NCBI GenBank assembly: GCA_031119475.1
Contig: JAVHXV010000005.1
Location: 62,001-126,000 of the forward strand
Reading direction: 5' to 3'
DNA length: 64,000 nucleotides
From: Pedobacter sp.
GTDB lineage: Bacteria > Bacteroidota > Bacteroidia > Sphingobacteriales > Sphingobacteriaceae
The translations under genes and the position numbers were made by a program. The notes below the pieces were generated by a model, which ran no database searches, had not been told where the DNA came from, and saw only the letters and a list, made by a program, of their open reading frames with translations. This document shows, piece by piece, positions 25,389 through 34,706 of this stretch (within the stretch, counting starts at the first letter, position 1; every line of letters begins with the position of its first letter).

Positions 25389-25527
25389 TCAGGTATAAAG
25401 CCTAAAGCATATTTTTTAAGCCTTAAATTTTACCTTTTTCAACCTTTGTCTATGGAATGTTCCCAACGAACTCCTGCGAAGCCTTTGTTGCAACTTTCCA
25501 ACCTTTGCCAAAGGCATTCCTTCGGGA

Positions 25528-25555
25528 CAACCTTCAACTTTTAACCTTCAACTTA
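25528..25555. repeat. Heptamer array abutting the pdxJ start codon
   Basis: Four 7-bp units CAACCTT, CAACTTT, TAACCTT, CAACTTA, ending one base before the pdxJ ATG (25557). Irregular further copies (CAACCTTTG, CAACTTTCCAACCTTTG) lie at 25440-25510. The units read as the reverse complement of the AAAAGTT-type array upstream. Confidence 0.75.
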
Positions 25556-25556
25556 A

Positions 25557-26273
25557 ATGACCAAACTTTCGGTAAATATCAACAAAATAGCAACGCTCAG
25601 AAACAGCCGTGGCGGAAACAATCCCGATCTGGTAAAAGTGGCTTTGGATTGTGAGCAATTTGGTGCACAAGGTATTACGGTACATCCCCGGCCTGATGAA
25701 AGGCATATCCGGTATCAGGATACCTTTGACCTGAAGGCGGTGATCCAAACAGAATTCAATATCGAGGGCAATTGCAGGGAGCAAAAATTTATCGACCTTG
25801 TTCTGGCCAACCAACCAGCACAGGTTACTTTGGTGCCCGATGCGCTGGGCCAGATTACCTCCAACCATGGCTGGGATACAATCAAGGAGCAGGCCTACCT
25901 GAAAAAAATGGTAGCCGTTTTTAAAAATGCCGGAATTCGGGTGTCGATTTTTGTCGATCCGGTTATCGAAATGGTAGAAGGTGCTTTGGCAACAGGCACA
26001 GACCGAATCGAACTCTATACTGAAGCATATGCCAGTGGCTATCACGATGACCGGGAAAAAGCAATTGCGCCCTATCTTGCAGCAGCAAAAAAAGCAAATG
26101 AATTGGGTTTGGGGCTGAACGCTGGCCACGATCTTGACCTGCATAACCTGAAATATTTTGCCCAGCAGATCCCTAACCTATTGGAAGTTTCCATCGGCCA
26201 TGCACTGATTAGCGATGCACTATACCTCGGCTTGGAGAATACCATTCAACTTTATCTTCGTCAGTTAGATTGA
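25557..26273 (+). CDS. pdxJ: Pyridoxine 5'-phosphate synthase
   Basis: A 238-residue cytosolic TIM-barrel enzyme that forms PNP from 1-deoxyxylulose 5-phosphate and 3-amino-2-oxopropyl phosphate (DXP-dependent vitamin B6 route). Motifs: [60 protein letters not shown] and [12 protein letters not shown]. Length is normal. The start codon directly follows a repeat array, leaving no Shine-Dalgarno sequence. Confidence 0.96.
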   Translation: MTKLSVNINKIATLRNSRGGNNPDLVKVALDCEQFGAQGITVHPRPDERHIRYQDTFDLKAVIQTEFNIEGNCREQKFIDLVLANQPAQVTLVPDALGQITSNHGWDTIKEQAYLKKMVAVFKNAGIRVSIFVDPVIEMVEGALATGTDRIELYTEAYASGYHDDREKAIAPYLAAAKKANELGLGLNAGHDLDLHNLKYFAQQIPNLLEVSIGHALISDALYLGLENTIQLYLRQLD

Positions 26274-26280
26274 TGATTAG

Positions 26281-26320
26281 TTGTTTGGTTGTTTGGTTGT
26301 TTGGTTGTTTGGTTGTTTAG
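26281..26320. repeat. 8-bp tandem repeat TTGTTTGG x5
   Basis: Four exact TTGTTTGG units and a fifth TTGTTTAG, starting 8 bp after the pdxJ stop codon. It is the most regular array in the window and the kind that can change copy number by slippage. Confidence 0.85.
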
Positions 26321-26413
26321 GTGGTTGGACGGAGAAAATTTAACATCTATTACCTTTCTGCCTCCACATTCCGCCCAATTTGGATTTTTCCTCAATCACA
26401 GATATCTTTAATT

Positions 26414-26974
26414 ATGAAAAAACAAATCCTCCTGTATCTTGCACTGGCAGTTGTTGCTTGCAGCTGTAAAAATGTAGCCAAAATTAATGCTGATGAGGCT
26501 GGCGCGGTCATTACCGAGTATCTTGAGGCCAATCCAGAATATAAGACCGCCCGTTTCAATTTTGGCGAATTGAAGTTCAATAGCGACAAAGAGCGGGAAG
26601 AATTGGAAAAATATCGCCAGTTGGCCAATGAAGGCTATATTTCCTTGAGCCTAGTAGAGGCAAAAAAGAAATTCCTTTCCAAGGATAGCAGTTACACTTA
26701 CCTAGTTAAACTCACCGACAAAGCCAGCGACCTGGTCATAAAACAGGATGAGGACAGGGCGACCGTGAAGGTGGTCAATTATGAACTGGCCAATGAAAAA
26801 CCAGTTAACTTTAATCGTGTAAATGACAACAATGCCAAGGTTACCGTAACCTTGAAAAAGAACAATACGCCATTTGCTCCTTTTCAGAAAAATATGGACG
26901 AAAACAGCACCTTCCTGACCAAGACCTACCGCTTGAAACTAGATAAGGAAGCAGGCTGGAAAGTGGTGAAATAA
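26414..26974 (+). CDS. Putative lipoprotein of unknown function
   Basis: A 186-residue protein with a lipoprotein signal (ALAVVACSC, lipidated Cys about residue 17-19), then a mixed alpha/beta region rich in Lys/Glu (ADEAGAVITEYLEANPEY, LVEAKKKFLSKDSSYTYLV). No recognised domain. The ATG at 26414 is chosen because it gives the signal peptide; an upstream in-frame start at 26321 would begin in the repeat. A TATCTTTA -7-like site lies at about 26402. Confidence 0.7.
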   Translation: MKKQILLYLALAVVACSCKNVAKINADEAGAVITEYLEANPEYKTARFNFGELKFNSDKEREELEKYRQLANEGYISLSLVEAKKKFLSKDSSYTYLVKLTDKASDLVIKQDEDRATVKVVNYELANEKPVNFNRVNDNNAKVTVTLKKNNTPFAPFQKNMDENSTFLTKTYRLKLDKEAGWKVVK

Positions 26975-27022
26975 TTAGCCGATTTGCTAAGGAGATAATT
27001 AGCGAATTGATGCACAAATTCT

Positions 27023-27030
27023 TAACTTTG
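27023..27030 (+). promoter_or_regulatory. Predicted -7 element of gcvP
   Basis: TAACTTTG, a full match, with a leader of about 20 nt to the ATG at 27055. The preceding 50 bp carry the phrases TTAGC...GCTAA, a small inverted repeat similar to the one at 1848-1876. Confidence 0.5.
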
Positions 27031-27054
27031 CGGCAACTTATTATTTAATTCCGC

Positions 27055-29934
27055 ATGAGTTTAAACATCCATTACCAAGAAGATTTTCAAGATCGTCATA
27101 TTGCACCAAATCAGGAAGATACAGCCGCCATGCTACAAACTGTGGGCGTAAATTCTATCGATGAACTGATCGAGCAAACCATTCCGCAAAAAATAAGGCT
27201 CAAACAGCCCTTAAACTTGCCCAAGGCAAAATCTGAGATCGAATACCTGAGCAGCCTAAAACAAACGGCCTCCTTGAATAAGGTTTTCAAATCTTACATC
27301 GGACAAGGTTATTATGATACACTTACTCCGGGTGTAATTCTTCGTAACGTAATGGAAAATCCAGGTTGGTATACGCAGTACACACCTTATCAGGCTGAAA
27401 TTGCACAGGGCCGCCTTCAAGCTTTGCTCAATTATCAGACGATGGTGATTGACCTGACCGGAATGGAAATTGCCAACGCTTCCCTTCTTGATGAAGGAAC
27501 TGCCGCCGCAGAAGCCATGTTCATGCAATTCAGCTTGCGCAAAAATCAACAGGCCAACAAATATTTTGTTTCTGAACTGATCTTCCCACAGACGATCGAC
27601 ATCTTAAAAACCCGTGCCAATCCATACGGCATCGAATTGGTAATTGGCAACCATGAGCAATTTTCGGCATCAGCAGATTTCTTTGGTGCCATCGTACAAT
27701 ATCCCGCAGGAAACGGAACTGTTTTCAACTATACCGATTTTGCAGCTACCCTACATGATCAGCAGATCAAATTAACCGTTATTGCCGATCTTTTAAGCCT
27801 CACCCTGCTCAGCCCTCCGGGCGAATGGGGCGCCGATGTGGTGGTAGGTACTTCACAACGTTTTGGCGTGCCTATGGGATTCGGCGGACCACATGCGGCC
27901 TATTTCGCCACGAAAGAAGAATATAAACGTGCCATTCCAGGAAGGATTATCGGTGTTTCAAAAGATAGTAACGATAATTATGCACTGCGCATGGCTCTTC
28001 AAACTAGGGAGCAGCACATCCGCAGGGATAAAGCAACTTCTAATATCTGTACCGCACAGGCTTTATTGGCCATTATGGCCGGATTTTACGCCTGCTACCA
28101 TGGCCCTAAGGGATTAAAACAGATTGCTCAGCGCACGCATGGTCTTACCATGGCACTCGCCCAATCCCTTACAAAAATCGGCTATCCAGTCTTGAACCCT
28201 TCTTATTTCGACACCATTGAGATCGACTTGGGCGAGCTCTGTGATTCCATCCACAAAGAATGCCTGGACAATAACATCAACCTAAATTATAAAGGATCAA
28301 AAGTTAGCATTTCGCTTGATGAAACGGCCACATTCAATGATGTAGCGTTGTTGGTCAGGATTTTCTCAAAGGTTAAAGGGATTTCATCCGATAATTCTGT
28401 CGTGGTCGAAGGCTCAGAGACTGTAATAGTTCCTGCCTTGCGCAGAACTTCTGCTTACCTGACCCATCCTGTTTTTAATTCGCACCATTCTGAACATGAA
28501 ATGTTGCGCTATATCAAATCATTGGAAGCGAAAGACCTTTCACTTTGCCATTCGATGATTGCTTTGGGCTCTTGTACGATGAAACTCAACGCAACCAGCG
28601 AAATGATCCCTGTAACCTGGCCTGAATTTGGAAAGATCCATCCATTTGCACCAGCAGATCAGGTATTGGGCTATTACACGGTATTTGATGAACTGGATAA
28701 GTGGTTGAGCGAAATTACTGGCTTTGCGGCCATGAGCCTGCAGCCAAACGCAGGTGCGCAGGGAGAATATGCCGGATTAATGGTCATTAGGGCCTATCAT
28801 CAGGATAGAGGTGATCACCATCGGAATATTGCCTTGATCCCGGCCTCTGCCCATGGTACCAATCCAGCCTCGGCAGCAATGGCAGGCATGAAGATTATCG
28901 TGGTCAAATCGCTCGAAAATGGAAATATCGACGTAGAAGACCTTAAGGCCAAAGCCGAGGAGCACGCTCAAAACCTTTCCTGCCTCATGGTTACCTATCC
29001 ATCAACGCATGGGGTTTTTGAAGAGAGCATTATCGATATCTGCGACATCATCCATCAACATGGCGGGCAAGTCTATATGGACGGTGCCAACATGAATGCG
29101 CAAGTGGGATTGACCAGTCCGGCCAACATCGGAGCAGATGTCTGCCACCTGAACCTGCACAAAACTTTCTGTATTCCACATGGTGGAGGCGGCCCTGGCA
29201 TGGGTCCGATCGGTGTGGCAGCACATTTGGTAAAATACTTGCCGGGCCATGCCGTAGTGAACATCAACAATGAAAAGTCTATCCCCGCCGTGTCGTCTGC
29301 ACCGTGGGGTTCGGCTTCGATCCTGATCATCTCCCATGCCTATATTGCCATGATGGGCGCTGAAGGCCTAACGGATGCCACCAGATATGCCATTTTGAAC
29401 GCCAATTATATGAAGGCACGTTTAGAGGAACACTATCCTGTGCTTTATGCGGGAAGCCAAGGCCGTTGTGCACATGAAATGATCCTCGATTGCCGTGGAT
29501 TTAAAAATTTCGGTATCGAAGTGGTAGATATTGCCAAACGTTTGATGGATTATGGCTTCCATGCCCCTACCGTTTCTTTCCCGGTTGCCGGAACACTCAT
29601 GGTAGAACCTACCGAAAGTGAGCCAAAACATGAGCTTGACCGTTTTTGCGATGCATTGATCTCCATCAGAAAAGAAATTACGCAAGTTGAAAATGGTGCT
29701 TTGGATAAAGTAGACAACCCATTGAAAAATGCGCCACATACCGTTGCTGTAGTTACCGCCAACGAGTGGAGCCATGCCTATAGCAGACAAACTGCCGCTT
29801 TCCCACTGCCGTATGTACAGGCCTATAAGTTCTGGCCATCTGTAGGCCGGGTAAATGATAGCTTGGGCGACCGTTCACTGATCTGCGCCTGTCCACCACT
29901 GGAAAGCTATATGGAAGAAGAAGTTACTGCTTAG
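27055..29934 (+). CDS. gcvP: Glycine dehydrogenase (decarboxylating), P-protein
   Basis: A 959-residue PLP enzyme of the glycine cleavage system; it decarboxylates glycine and passes the aminomethyl group to the lipoyl H-protein. It is the fused full-length form (N- and C-terminal aminotransferase-like halves). The PLP lysine is K703 in [18 protein letters not shown]. Other landmarks: [42 protein letters not shown] and the C-terminal [18 protein letters not shown]. gcvT and gcvH are not in the window. lipA at 60142 makes the lipoyl group its partner needs. Confidence 0.97.
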   Translation: MSLNIHYQEDFQDRHIAPNQEDTAAMLQTVGVNSIDELIEQTIPQKIRLKQPLNLPKAKSEIEYLSSLKQTASLNKVFKSYIGQGYYDTLTPGVILRNVMENPGWYTQYTPYQAEIAQGRLQALLNYQTMVIDLTGMEIANASLLDEGTAAAEAMFMQFSLRKNQQANKYFVSELIFPQTIDILKTRANPYGIELVIGNHEQFSASADFFGAIVQYPAGNGTVFNYTDFAATLHDQQIKLTVIADLLSLTLLSPPGEWGADVVVGTSQRFGVPMGFGGPHAAYFATKEEYKRAIPGRIIGVSKDSNDNYALRMALQTREQHIRRDKATSNICTAQALLAIMAGFYACYHGPKGLKQIAQRTHGLTMALAQSLTKIGYPVLNPSYFDTIEIDLGELCDSIHKECLDNNINLNYKGSKVSISLDETATFNDVALLVRIFSKVKGISSDNSVVVEGSETVIVPALRRTSAYLTHPVFNSHHSEHEMLRYIKSLEAKDLSLCHSMIALGSCTMKLNATSEMIPVTWPEFGKIHPFAPADQVLGYYTVFDELDKWLSEITGFAAMSLQPNAGAQGEYAGLMVIRAYHQDRGDHHRNIALIPASAHGTNPASAAMAGMKIIVVKSLENGNIDVEDLKAKAEEHAQNLSCLMVTYPSTHGVFEESIIDICDIIHQHGGQVYMDGANMNAQVGLTSPANIGADVCHLNLHKTFCIPHGGGGPGMGPIGVAAHLVKYLPGHAVVNINNEKSIPAVSSAPWGSASILIISHAYIAMMGAEGLTDATRYAILNANYMKARLEEHYPVLYAGSQGRCAHEMILDCRGFKNFGIEVVDIAKRLMDYGFHAPTVSFPVAGTLMVEPTESEPKHELDRFCDALISIRKEITQVENGALDKVDNPLKNAPHTVAVVTANEWSHAYSRQTAAFPLPYVQAYKFWPSVGRVNDSLGDRSLICACPPLESYMEEEVTA

Positions 29935-29939
29935 CAAAA

Positions 29940-29971
29940 CTGTTGGTCGGGATCTAAATCCCGACCAACAG
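29940..29971 (+). terminator. Hairpin after gcvP
   Basis: Perfect 14-bp stem (29940-29953 and 29958-29971) with a 4-nt loop CTAA, 5 bp after the stop codon. No long T run follows, so it may stabilise the 3' end as well as terminate. Confidence 0.7.
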
Positions 29972-29975
29972 CAAA

Positions 29976-30026
29976 TTGTTTCTTATCATAGATCAATAAC
30001 TTTGATTAGAAATTTCGATACCTTTG
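29976..30026 (+). promoter_or_regulatory. Predicted promoter(s) of the YceI gene
   Basis: TTG (29976-29978), 18-bp spacer, TAACTTTG (29997-30004); a second -7 match TACCTTTG is at 30019-30026. Two start sites are possible ahead of the ATG at 30049. Confidence 0.5.
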
Positions 30027-30048
30027 CAAAAACTAAAAAAAATTAACA

Positions 30049-30636
30049 ATGAAATTAAAAATCACTTCAATCTTATTGCTGGCTGTAGTGGCTAGTTTTG
30101 CATTCGTTGCTTTTGCTCCAAAGGCCGATGTGTACAAAGTTGATGTTGCCAAGTCTTCTATCCTTTGGAATGGCAAAAAAACTGGTGGCGCCCACAATGG
30201 AACTGTTAACCTTAGCGAAGGAACATTGGCTTTTAATGGCAAAAAATTGGCTCAAGGCGGTTTTATTGCTGATATGACTTCGATCAAAGACGCTGACAAA
30301 AATGGCGGATTAGAAAAACACCTTAAAGCTGACGATTTTTTTGGAGCTGAGAAATTTCCAAAAGCAAGCTTTATCATTAAAAAAGTTGAAGGAAATGCCC
30401 CTAATTTTACGGTAACCGGTGATTTGATGATCAAAGGGATCACCAACTCGGTAAGCTTTCCGGTAAATGTAGTTTGGAACGACGATAAGACCATTACCGC
30501 TACTGCAGATAAGATCACCATCGACAGGACCAAATATGGCATCAAATTTAAATCGAAATCTATCTTTTCTGACCTCGGAGATAACTTTATCTACGACGAT
30601 TTTACCTTGAGCGTGAAATTGGTAGCTGCGAAATAA
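30049..30636 (+). CDS. YceI-family exported protein
   Basis: A 195-residue periplasmic lipocalin-like protein with a signal peptide (~1-24). Family features: YKVDVAKSSILWNGKKTGG, the GTVNLSEG strand, KHLKADDFFGAEKFPKASF and VTGDLMIKGITNSVSFPV. YceI proteins bind polyisoprenoid lipids such as quinone precursors in an eight-stranded barrel. It has its own promoter and a terminator, so it is a single-gene unit. Confidence 0.92.
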   Translation: MKLKITSILLLAVVASFAFVAFAPKADVYKVDVAKSSILWNGKKTGGAHNGTVNLSEGTLAFNGKKLAQGGFIADMTSIKDADKNGGLEKHLKADDFFGAEKFPKASFIIKKVEGNAPNFTVTGDLMIKGITNSVSFPVNVVWNDDKTITATADKITIDRTKYGIKFKSKSIFSDLGDNFIYDDFTLSVKLVAAK

Positions 30637-30658
30637 GCGCCGATTTTTGAAATAAATG

Positions 30659-30691
30659 AAAAGACCTGACACTTTTTGCCAGGTCTTTTTG
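30659..30691 (+). terminator. Rho-independent terminator of the YceI gene
   Basis: AAAAGACCTG (30659-30668), loop, CAGGTCTTTT (30680-30689) with a T run. It is the YceI 3' end. Confidence 0.88.
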
Positions 30692-30774
30692 TTTATCAAA
30701 TACCTTTTGCTATTTCAAGTTACTATCTCTACCTTTAAACACGCAAAAAGAACCATCCTATAAGTTAAAAATAC

Positions 30775-31173
30775 ATGTTAGAAAAGATCAATCTGTTGGT
30801 AATTGATGATGATGATATCAATATTTTCATTATCAAAAAGATTGTGGAAAAAACAGGTTTTGATATCGATATGGTCTCTAAAAGCAATGGCCAACAGGCA
30901 ATTGACTACATCAAGCATACCCTCGATACAAACGGAAAATTACCGCAGCTGATTTTGATAGATATCAATATGCCCGTGATGAACGGATGGGAATTTATCG
31001 AAGCCTATCAGACATTGGACATCAGCGCAGCAGTTGATCTTTATATCCTTTCCTCTTCGGTATATGAGAACGATATCGAGAAAACAAAAACGTATGCCTC
31101 TGTAAAAGGGTTCATTTCCAAACCTTTATCTATGGAGCGCCTCACTGAACTGATCAAGCCATTGCGCATGTAG
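30775..31173 (+). CDS. Single-domain response regulator (CheY-like)
   Basis: A 132-residue receiver domain without an output domain. The acidic pocket IDDDD (residues 10-14), phospho-acceptor D63 in LILIDINMPVMNGWEF, the switch S in YILSSSV and lysine K in GFISKPL are all present. Such stand-alone receivers in Bacteroidota relay signals from histidine kinases or phosphodiesterases; no partner kinase is adjacent. Confidence 0.9.
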   Translation: MLEKINLLVIDDDDINIFIIKKIVEKTGFDIDMVSKSNGQQAIDYIKHTLDTNGKLPQLILIDINMPVMNGWEFIEAYQTLDISAAVDLYILSSSVYENDIEKTKTYASVKGFISKPLSMERLTELIKPLRM

Positions 31174-31179
31174 TTGAAT

Positions 31180-31313
31180 TCATTTGGTCATTAAATCATT
31201 AGTCATTGATACCAATTGGTCATTAATCATTTGTCATTAAATCATATACAGCATTGTTTAATTTTAATGACCCAATGACTTATTGACCCGATGACTTAAT
31301 GCCCCAATGACTT
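31180..31313. repeat. Paired inverted arrays between convergent genes (TCAT / ATGA)
   Basis: Left part 31180-31245: eight TCAT cores mostly 7-8 bp apart (TGGTCAT, TAGTCAT, TAATCAT, TTGTCAT). Right part 31266-31313: six 8-bp units AATGACCC, AATGACTT, ATTGACCC, GATGACTT, AATGCCCC, AATGACTT. The cores are reverse complements, so either strand can fold into a long imperfect hairpin. It sits between the response regulator (+) and MBL hydrolase (-) and may end both transcripts. Confidence 0.75.
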
Positions 31314-31325
31314 CTAACCAACTGA

Positions 31326-32096
31326 TTATTCGATCGTAAATTTCTCGCCATCAAAGCCAATATAGGCCTGTGTTTTAGATTTGGAGTGGTAAAATAGACA
31401 CTTCCATTTTTCTGTGGCAGCCTGTTTTCCAAATGCATCACGTTGTTCCATCGCCTTGCGCCCATCGTAGTCATATTTTGCGATGAATTTCCGGAGCAGT
31501 TCTTCTGGTTCAGGGAGTACATCTCCACCAAAGAATACTTTTTCATTTCCATCATCCATCAGAAAAACCTGATGATAGGGACAATGTGCCCCTGTGAGTT
31601 GATAAGTAATCTCACCTGATAACTTTCCTGACCCTTCAACGAATTCAATCTGTGCATTGCGCTGTAAAAAATCAAAGATTTCCGTATGATAGGAAGAGGA
31701 TGGATGTGTAAAGGCACTTTCCCATTCTCCCCTTTGGATGACATAGGTAGCATGCGGAAAACTGAGCTCCATTTTGCCGTTAAAGTCATGCACCATTCCA
31801 CCAGCATGATCAAAATGCAGGTGCGACATGAGCACAAAATCTACTTCTTCTGGTTCAAAACCAGCCTTCCTAATGTTTTTATGCAGGTTGAGCTGTCCAT
31901 CGTCATCGCTATAGCCCAGCCCGGTATCCAACAGGATGAGGTGTTCGTTCAGTTTGACGAGAAAAGGCTGTACATGGATAAATAAAGACGCAGGCCTATC
32001 TTTCGGATTATCTTTTTCGGGGTCAAAAGGAATAAATTTTTTGGAAATATCCACCGAATACGAACCCTCTTTTAATGTATAGACCTGCAAAGACAT
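31326..32096 (-). CDS. MBL-fold metallo-hydrolase (lactonase-like)
   Basis: A 256-residue cytosolic metallo-beta-lactamase-fold enzyme. The metal motif HLHFDHAGG is near residue 92, with further ligands in TGAHCPYHQ (His) and FFGGDVLPE (Asp). The arrangement suits AHL-lactonase/hydrolase relatives, but the substrate is not identifiable. A minus-strand TATATTTG -7 element at 32145-32152 gives a leader of about 44 nt. Confidence 0.85.
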   Translation of the reverse strand: MSLQVYTLKEGSYSVDISKKFIPFDPEKDNPKDRPASLFIHVQPFLVKLNEHLILLDTGLGYSDDDGQLNLHKNIRKAGFEPEEVDFVLMSHLHFDHAGGMVHDFNGKMELSFPHATYVIQRGEWESAFTHPSSSYHTEIFDFLQRNAQIEFVEGSGKLSGEITYQLTGAHCPYHQVFLMDDGNEKVFFGGDVLPEPEELLRKFIAKYDYDGRKAMEQRDAFGKQAATEKWKCLFYHSKSKTQAYIGFDGEKFTIE

Positions 32097-32210
32097 ACTA
32101 TTTTTTGAAAAGAAATTTTAATGATATATTTACGAGCAATAGCACAAATATAGACAAGCCAGACGAATTAACGGTCATGGTACCGTTATCAATCACTTAA
32201 GGAAAAAAGC

Positions 32211-33929
32211 ATGGAGAAAAGATGGGCGCAGGTAGGGCATGGTGAGCAGGAAACAGTAAGGAAACTTGCGCATGAACTGAATATCGATCCCTGCTTGGTC
32301 AATATCCTGGTTCAGCGCGGCATAACTTCCTTTGAAGAAGCACGGCATTTCTTTAGGCCAAGCTTGTCGCAGCTCCATGATCCCTTCCTCATGAAGGATA
32401 TGGAACAGGCCGTTGATCGGATTGCATCGGCCATTGCCAATCAGGAAAAAATATTGGTCTATGGCGATTACGATGTTGATGGAACGACAGCGGTAGCGCT
32501 TACCTATAGCTTTTTTAGCCATTTTACCTCAAATATTGCCTATTATATCCCCGATCGGCACAAAGAAGGGTACGGAATTTCTACACAGGGTATAGATTTC
32601 GCAAATGTGCACGGTTATACCTTAATCATTGCATTGGACTGCGGCATCCGATCAATTGAAAAAGTGGCCTATGCCAAGGAATTCGGTATAGATTTCATTA
32701 TCTGCGACCACCACTTGCCTGGTGAAAAAATTCCTGATGCGGTTGCGGTATTGGACCCAAAAAGAGCAGATTGTGACTACCCCTTCAAGGAACTTTCGGG
32801 CTGCGGCATCGGATTTAAACTGGCGCAGGCCTATTGTACACTGAACGACTTGCCAGATGCTGATTATGAACAATACCTTGACCTGGCCATGGTCAGCATT
32901 GCTGCCGATATTGTCCCGATCATCGATGAAAATAGGATATTGGCCTATTATGGGCTCCTGAAATTAAATGAGAATCCTTGCTGTGGATTAAAAGCCCTGA
33001 TGCAGACCGCCGGAAAAACAGAAGCTTATACAATTACAGATGTTGTATTCCTGTTGGCTCCGCGCATCAATGCGGCAGGCCGGATGGGCGATGCAAAGGA
33101 TGCCGTAAAGATGTTATTGAGTGATGAAGTGCTGCTTGCCGATGAACAGAGTGCATTTATCAATGCACAGAATATGGAAAGAAAGTCTTTTGACCAGAAC
33201 ATTACCCTCGAGGCATTGGCCATTATTGAAGAGAGCGAAGAACTGATCAAGCGCAAGACCACAGTCGTCTATCACCAAAGCTGGAATAAAGGTGTAATTG
33301 GCATCGTAGCCTCAAGGCTCACTGAAAAATACTACAGGCCAACTATCGTACTGACCGAATCTAATGGCATGTACACGGGATCTGCCCGTTCGGTAATCGG
33401 TTATGACCTTTATGAAGCATTATCTTCATGCAGCGAATTTCTGGAACAGTTTGGAGGACACAAATATGCGGCTGGCCTCACCATCAGACCAGAAAACCTA
33501 GAGCCATTTTCTGCAAAATTTGAGCAAATTGTGTCCACAACGATCAGCGAAAACTTGCTCGTTCCGGAAATACATATCGATTGTGAGCTCGAGCTTACGC
33601 AGATTGATTCCAAATTTTATCGTATCCTGATGCAGATGGCGCCCTTTGGCCCACTGCACATGGCACCTGTTTTTATCAGCAAGGATGTAAAAATGGTCGG
33701 CTTCCCACAAATTGTCGGTACAAATCATCTTAAATTATCAATTAAACAACAAAATTCAGCTATTTTTGATACCATTGGATTTGGATTGGGAACTTATGAA
33801 AGCTTATTGACGCCCAATACCACTTTTTCGATTTGTTATACCATTGAAGAAAATGTTTGGCGTGATCAAAAAAGACTTCAGCTAAATATAAAAGGCATTA
33901 AAATTGATAAGGATAGCCACATCAACTGA
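32211..33929 (+). CDS. recJ: Single-stranded-DNA-specific exonuclease RecJ
   Basis: A 572-residue 5'-3' ssDNA exonuclease for recombination and mismatch repair. DHH-family motifs: Y84-GDYDVDGTT with metal-binding D88 and D90, ALDCGIRS, CDHHLPG (DHH), the DHHA1 end with GARSVIGYDL-like GSARS and FGGHKYAAGLT. The C-terminal OB-like domain (~455-560) is present. Length is typical. It is followed 31 bp later by lptB on the same strand. Confidence 0.96.
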   Translation: MEKRWAQVGHGEQETVRKLAHELNIDPCLVNILVQRGITSFEEARHFFRPSLSQLHDPFLMKDMEQAVDRIASAIANQEKILVYGDYDVDGTTAVALTYSFFSHFTSNIAYYIPDRHKEGYGISTQGIDFANVHGYTLIIALDCGIRSIEKVAYAKEFGIDFIICDHHLPGEKIPDAVAVLDPKRADCDYPFKELSGCGIGFKLAQAYCTLNDLPDADYEQYLDLAMVSIAADIVPIIDENRILAYYGLLKLNENPCCGLKALMQTAGKTEAYTITDVVFLLAPRINAAGRMGDAKDAVKMLLSDEVLLADEQSAFINAQNMERKSFDQNITLEALAIIEESEELIKRKTTVVYHQSWNKGVIGIVASRLTEKYYRPTIVLTESNGMYTGSARSVIGYDLYEALSSCSEFLEQFGGHKYAAGLTIRPENLEPFSAKFEQIVSTTISENLLVPEIHIDCELELTQIDSKFYRILMQMAPFGPLHMAPVFISKDVKMVGFPQIVGTNHLKLSIKQQNSAIFDTIGFGLGTYESLLTPNTTFSICYTIEENVWRDQKRLQLNIKGIKIDKDSHIN

Positions 33930-33960
33930 TGGCGTGGTCTAAATTATAACCAAAAATTAA

Positions 33961-34695
33961 ATGATTCTAAAAGCCGAACACCTGGTTAAAAAATATAAGC
34001 AACGTACTGTTGTCAACAATGTATCCTTTGAAGTAAGCCAAGGTGAGATTGTTGGGTTACTGGGCCCAAATGGAGCTGGCAAGACCACCTCATTCTATAT
34101 GATCGTAGGCCTGATCAAACCCAATGAGGGCACCATCTTATTAGATGGAGAAAACATTACGCGCGACCCGATGTACCGCCGCGCACAGAAAGGAATTGGC
34201 TACCTCGCCCAAGAAGCAAGTGTGTTCAGGAAATTAAGTGTGGAAGATAACATCATGGCCATTTTGGAGATGACCAACCTCAATAAACACGAACGCGAGG
34301 AGAAATTGGAGGAATTGATCAATGAATTTAGTCTGCATAAGGTACGTGCCAACAGGGGCGACCTGCTTTCTGGTGGGGAACGAAGAAGGACAGAAATTGC
34401 CCGTGCACTGGCTGCAAGCCCTAATTTTATCTTATTGGATGAGCCATTTGCAGGTGTAGATCCCATTGCTGTCGAGGAAATCCAAACGATCGTGGCCAAG
34501 CTCAAGCAAAAAAATATAGGAATCCTGATCACTGACCACAATGTACAAGAAACCTTGTCGATTACCGATCGCGCATACCTACTTTTTGAAGGTAAGATCT
34601 TAGAATCAGGCACTCCTGAAGTTTTGGCTGCCAATGAAATGGTCAGAAAAGTGTATTTAGGTGCGAATTTTGAACTGCGTAGAAAAAATCTATAA
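33961..34695 (+). CDS. lptB: LPS export ABC transporter ATP-binding protein
   Basis: A 244-residue ATPase of the LptBFGC complex that extracts lipopolysaccharide from the inner membrane. Walker [11 protein letters not shown]-loop [20 protein letters not shown] (family-typical), signature LLSGGERRR, Walker [14 protein letters not shown] and H-loop ITDHNV. The LSGGERRR and AQEAS phrases distinguish LptB from other ABC ATPases. LptF/G/C are not adjacent. Confidence 0.95.
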   Translation: MILKAEHLVKKYKQRTVVNNVSFEVSQGEIVGLLGPNGAGKTTSFYMIVGLIKPNEGTILLDGENITRDPMYRRAQKGIGYLAQEASVFRKLSVEDNIMAILEMTNLNKHEREEKLEELINEFSLHKVRANRGDLLSGGERRRTEIARALAASPNFILLDEPFAGVDPIAVEEIQTIVAKLKQKNIGILITDHNVQETLSITDRAYLLFEGKILESGTPEVLAANEMVRKVYLGANFELRRKNL

Positions 34696-34706
34696 GCGAC
34701 ATCCCG

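Noticed and set aside
27000..27054. Glycine riboswitch before gcvP
   Set aside because: The upstream spacer of about 80 bp is too short and has no tandem aptamer-like structure.
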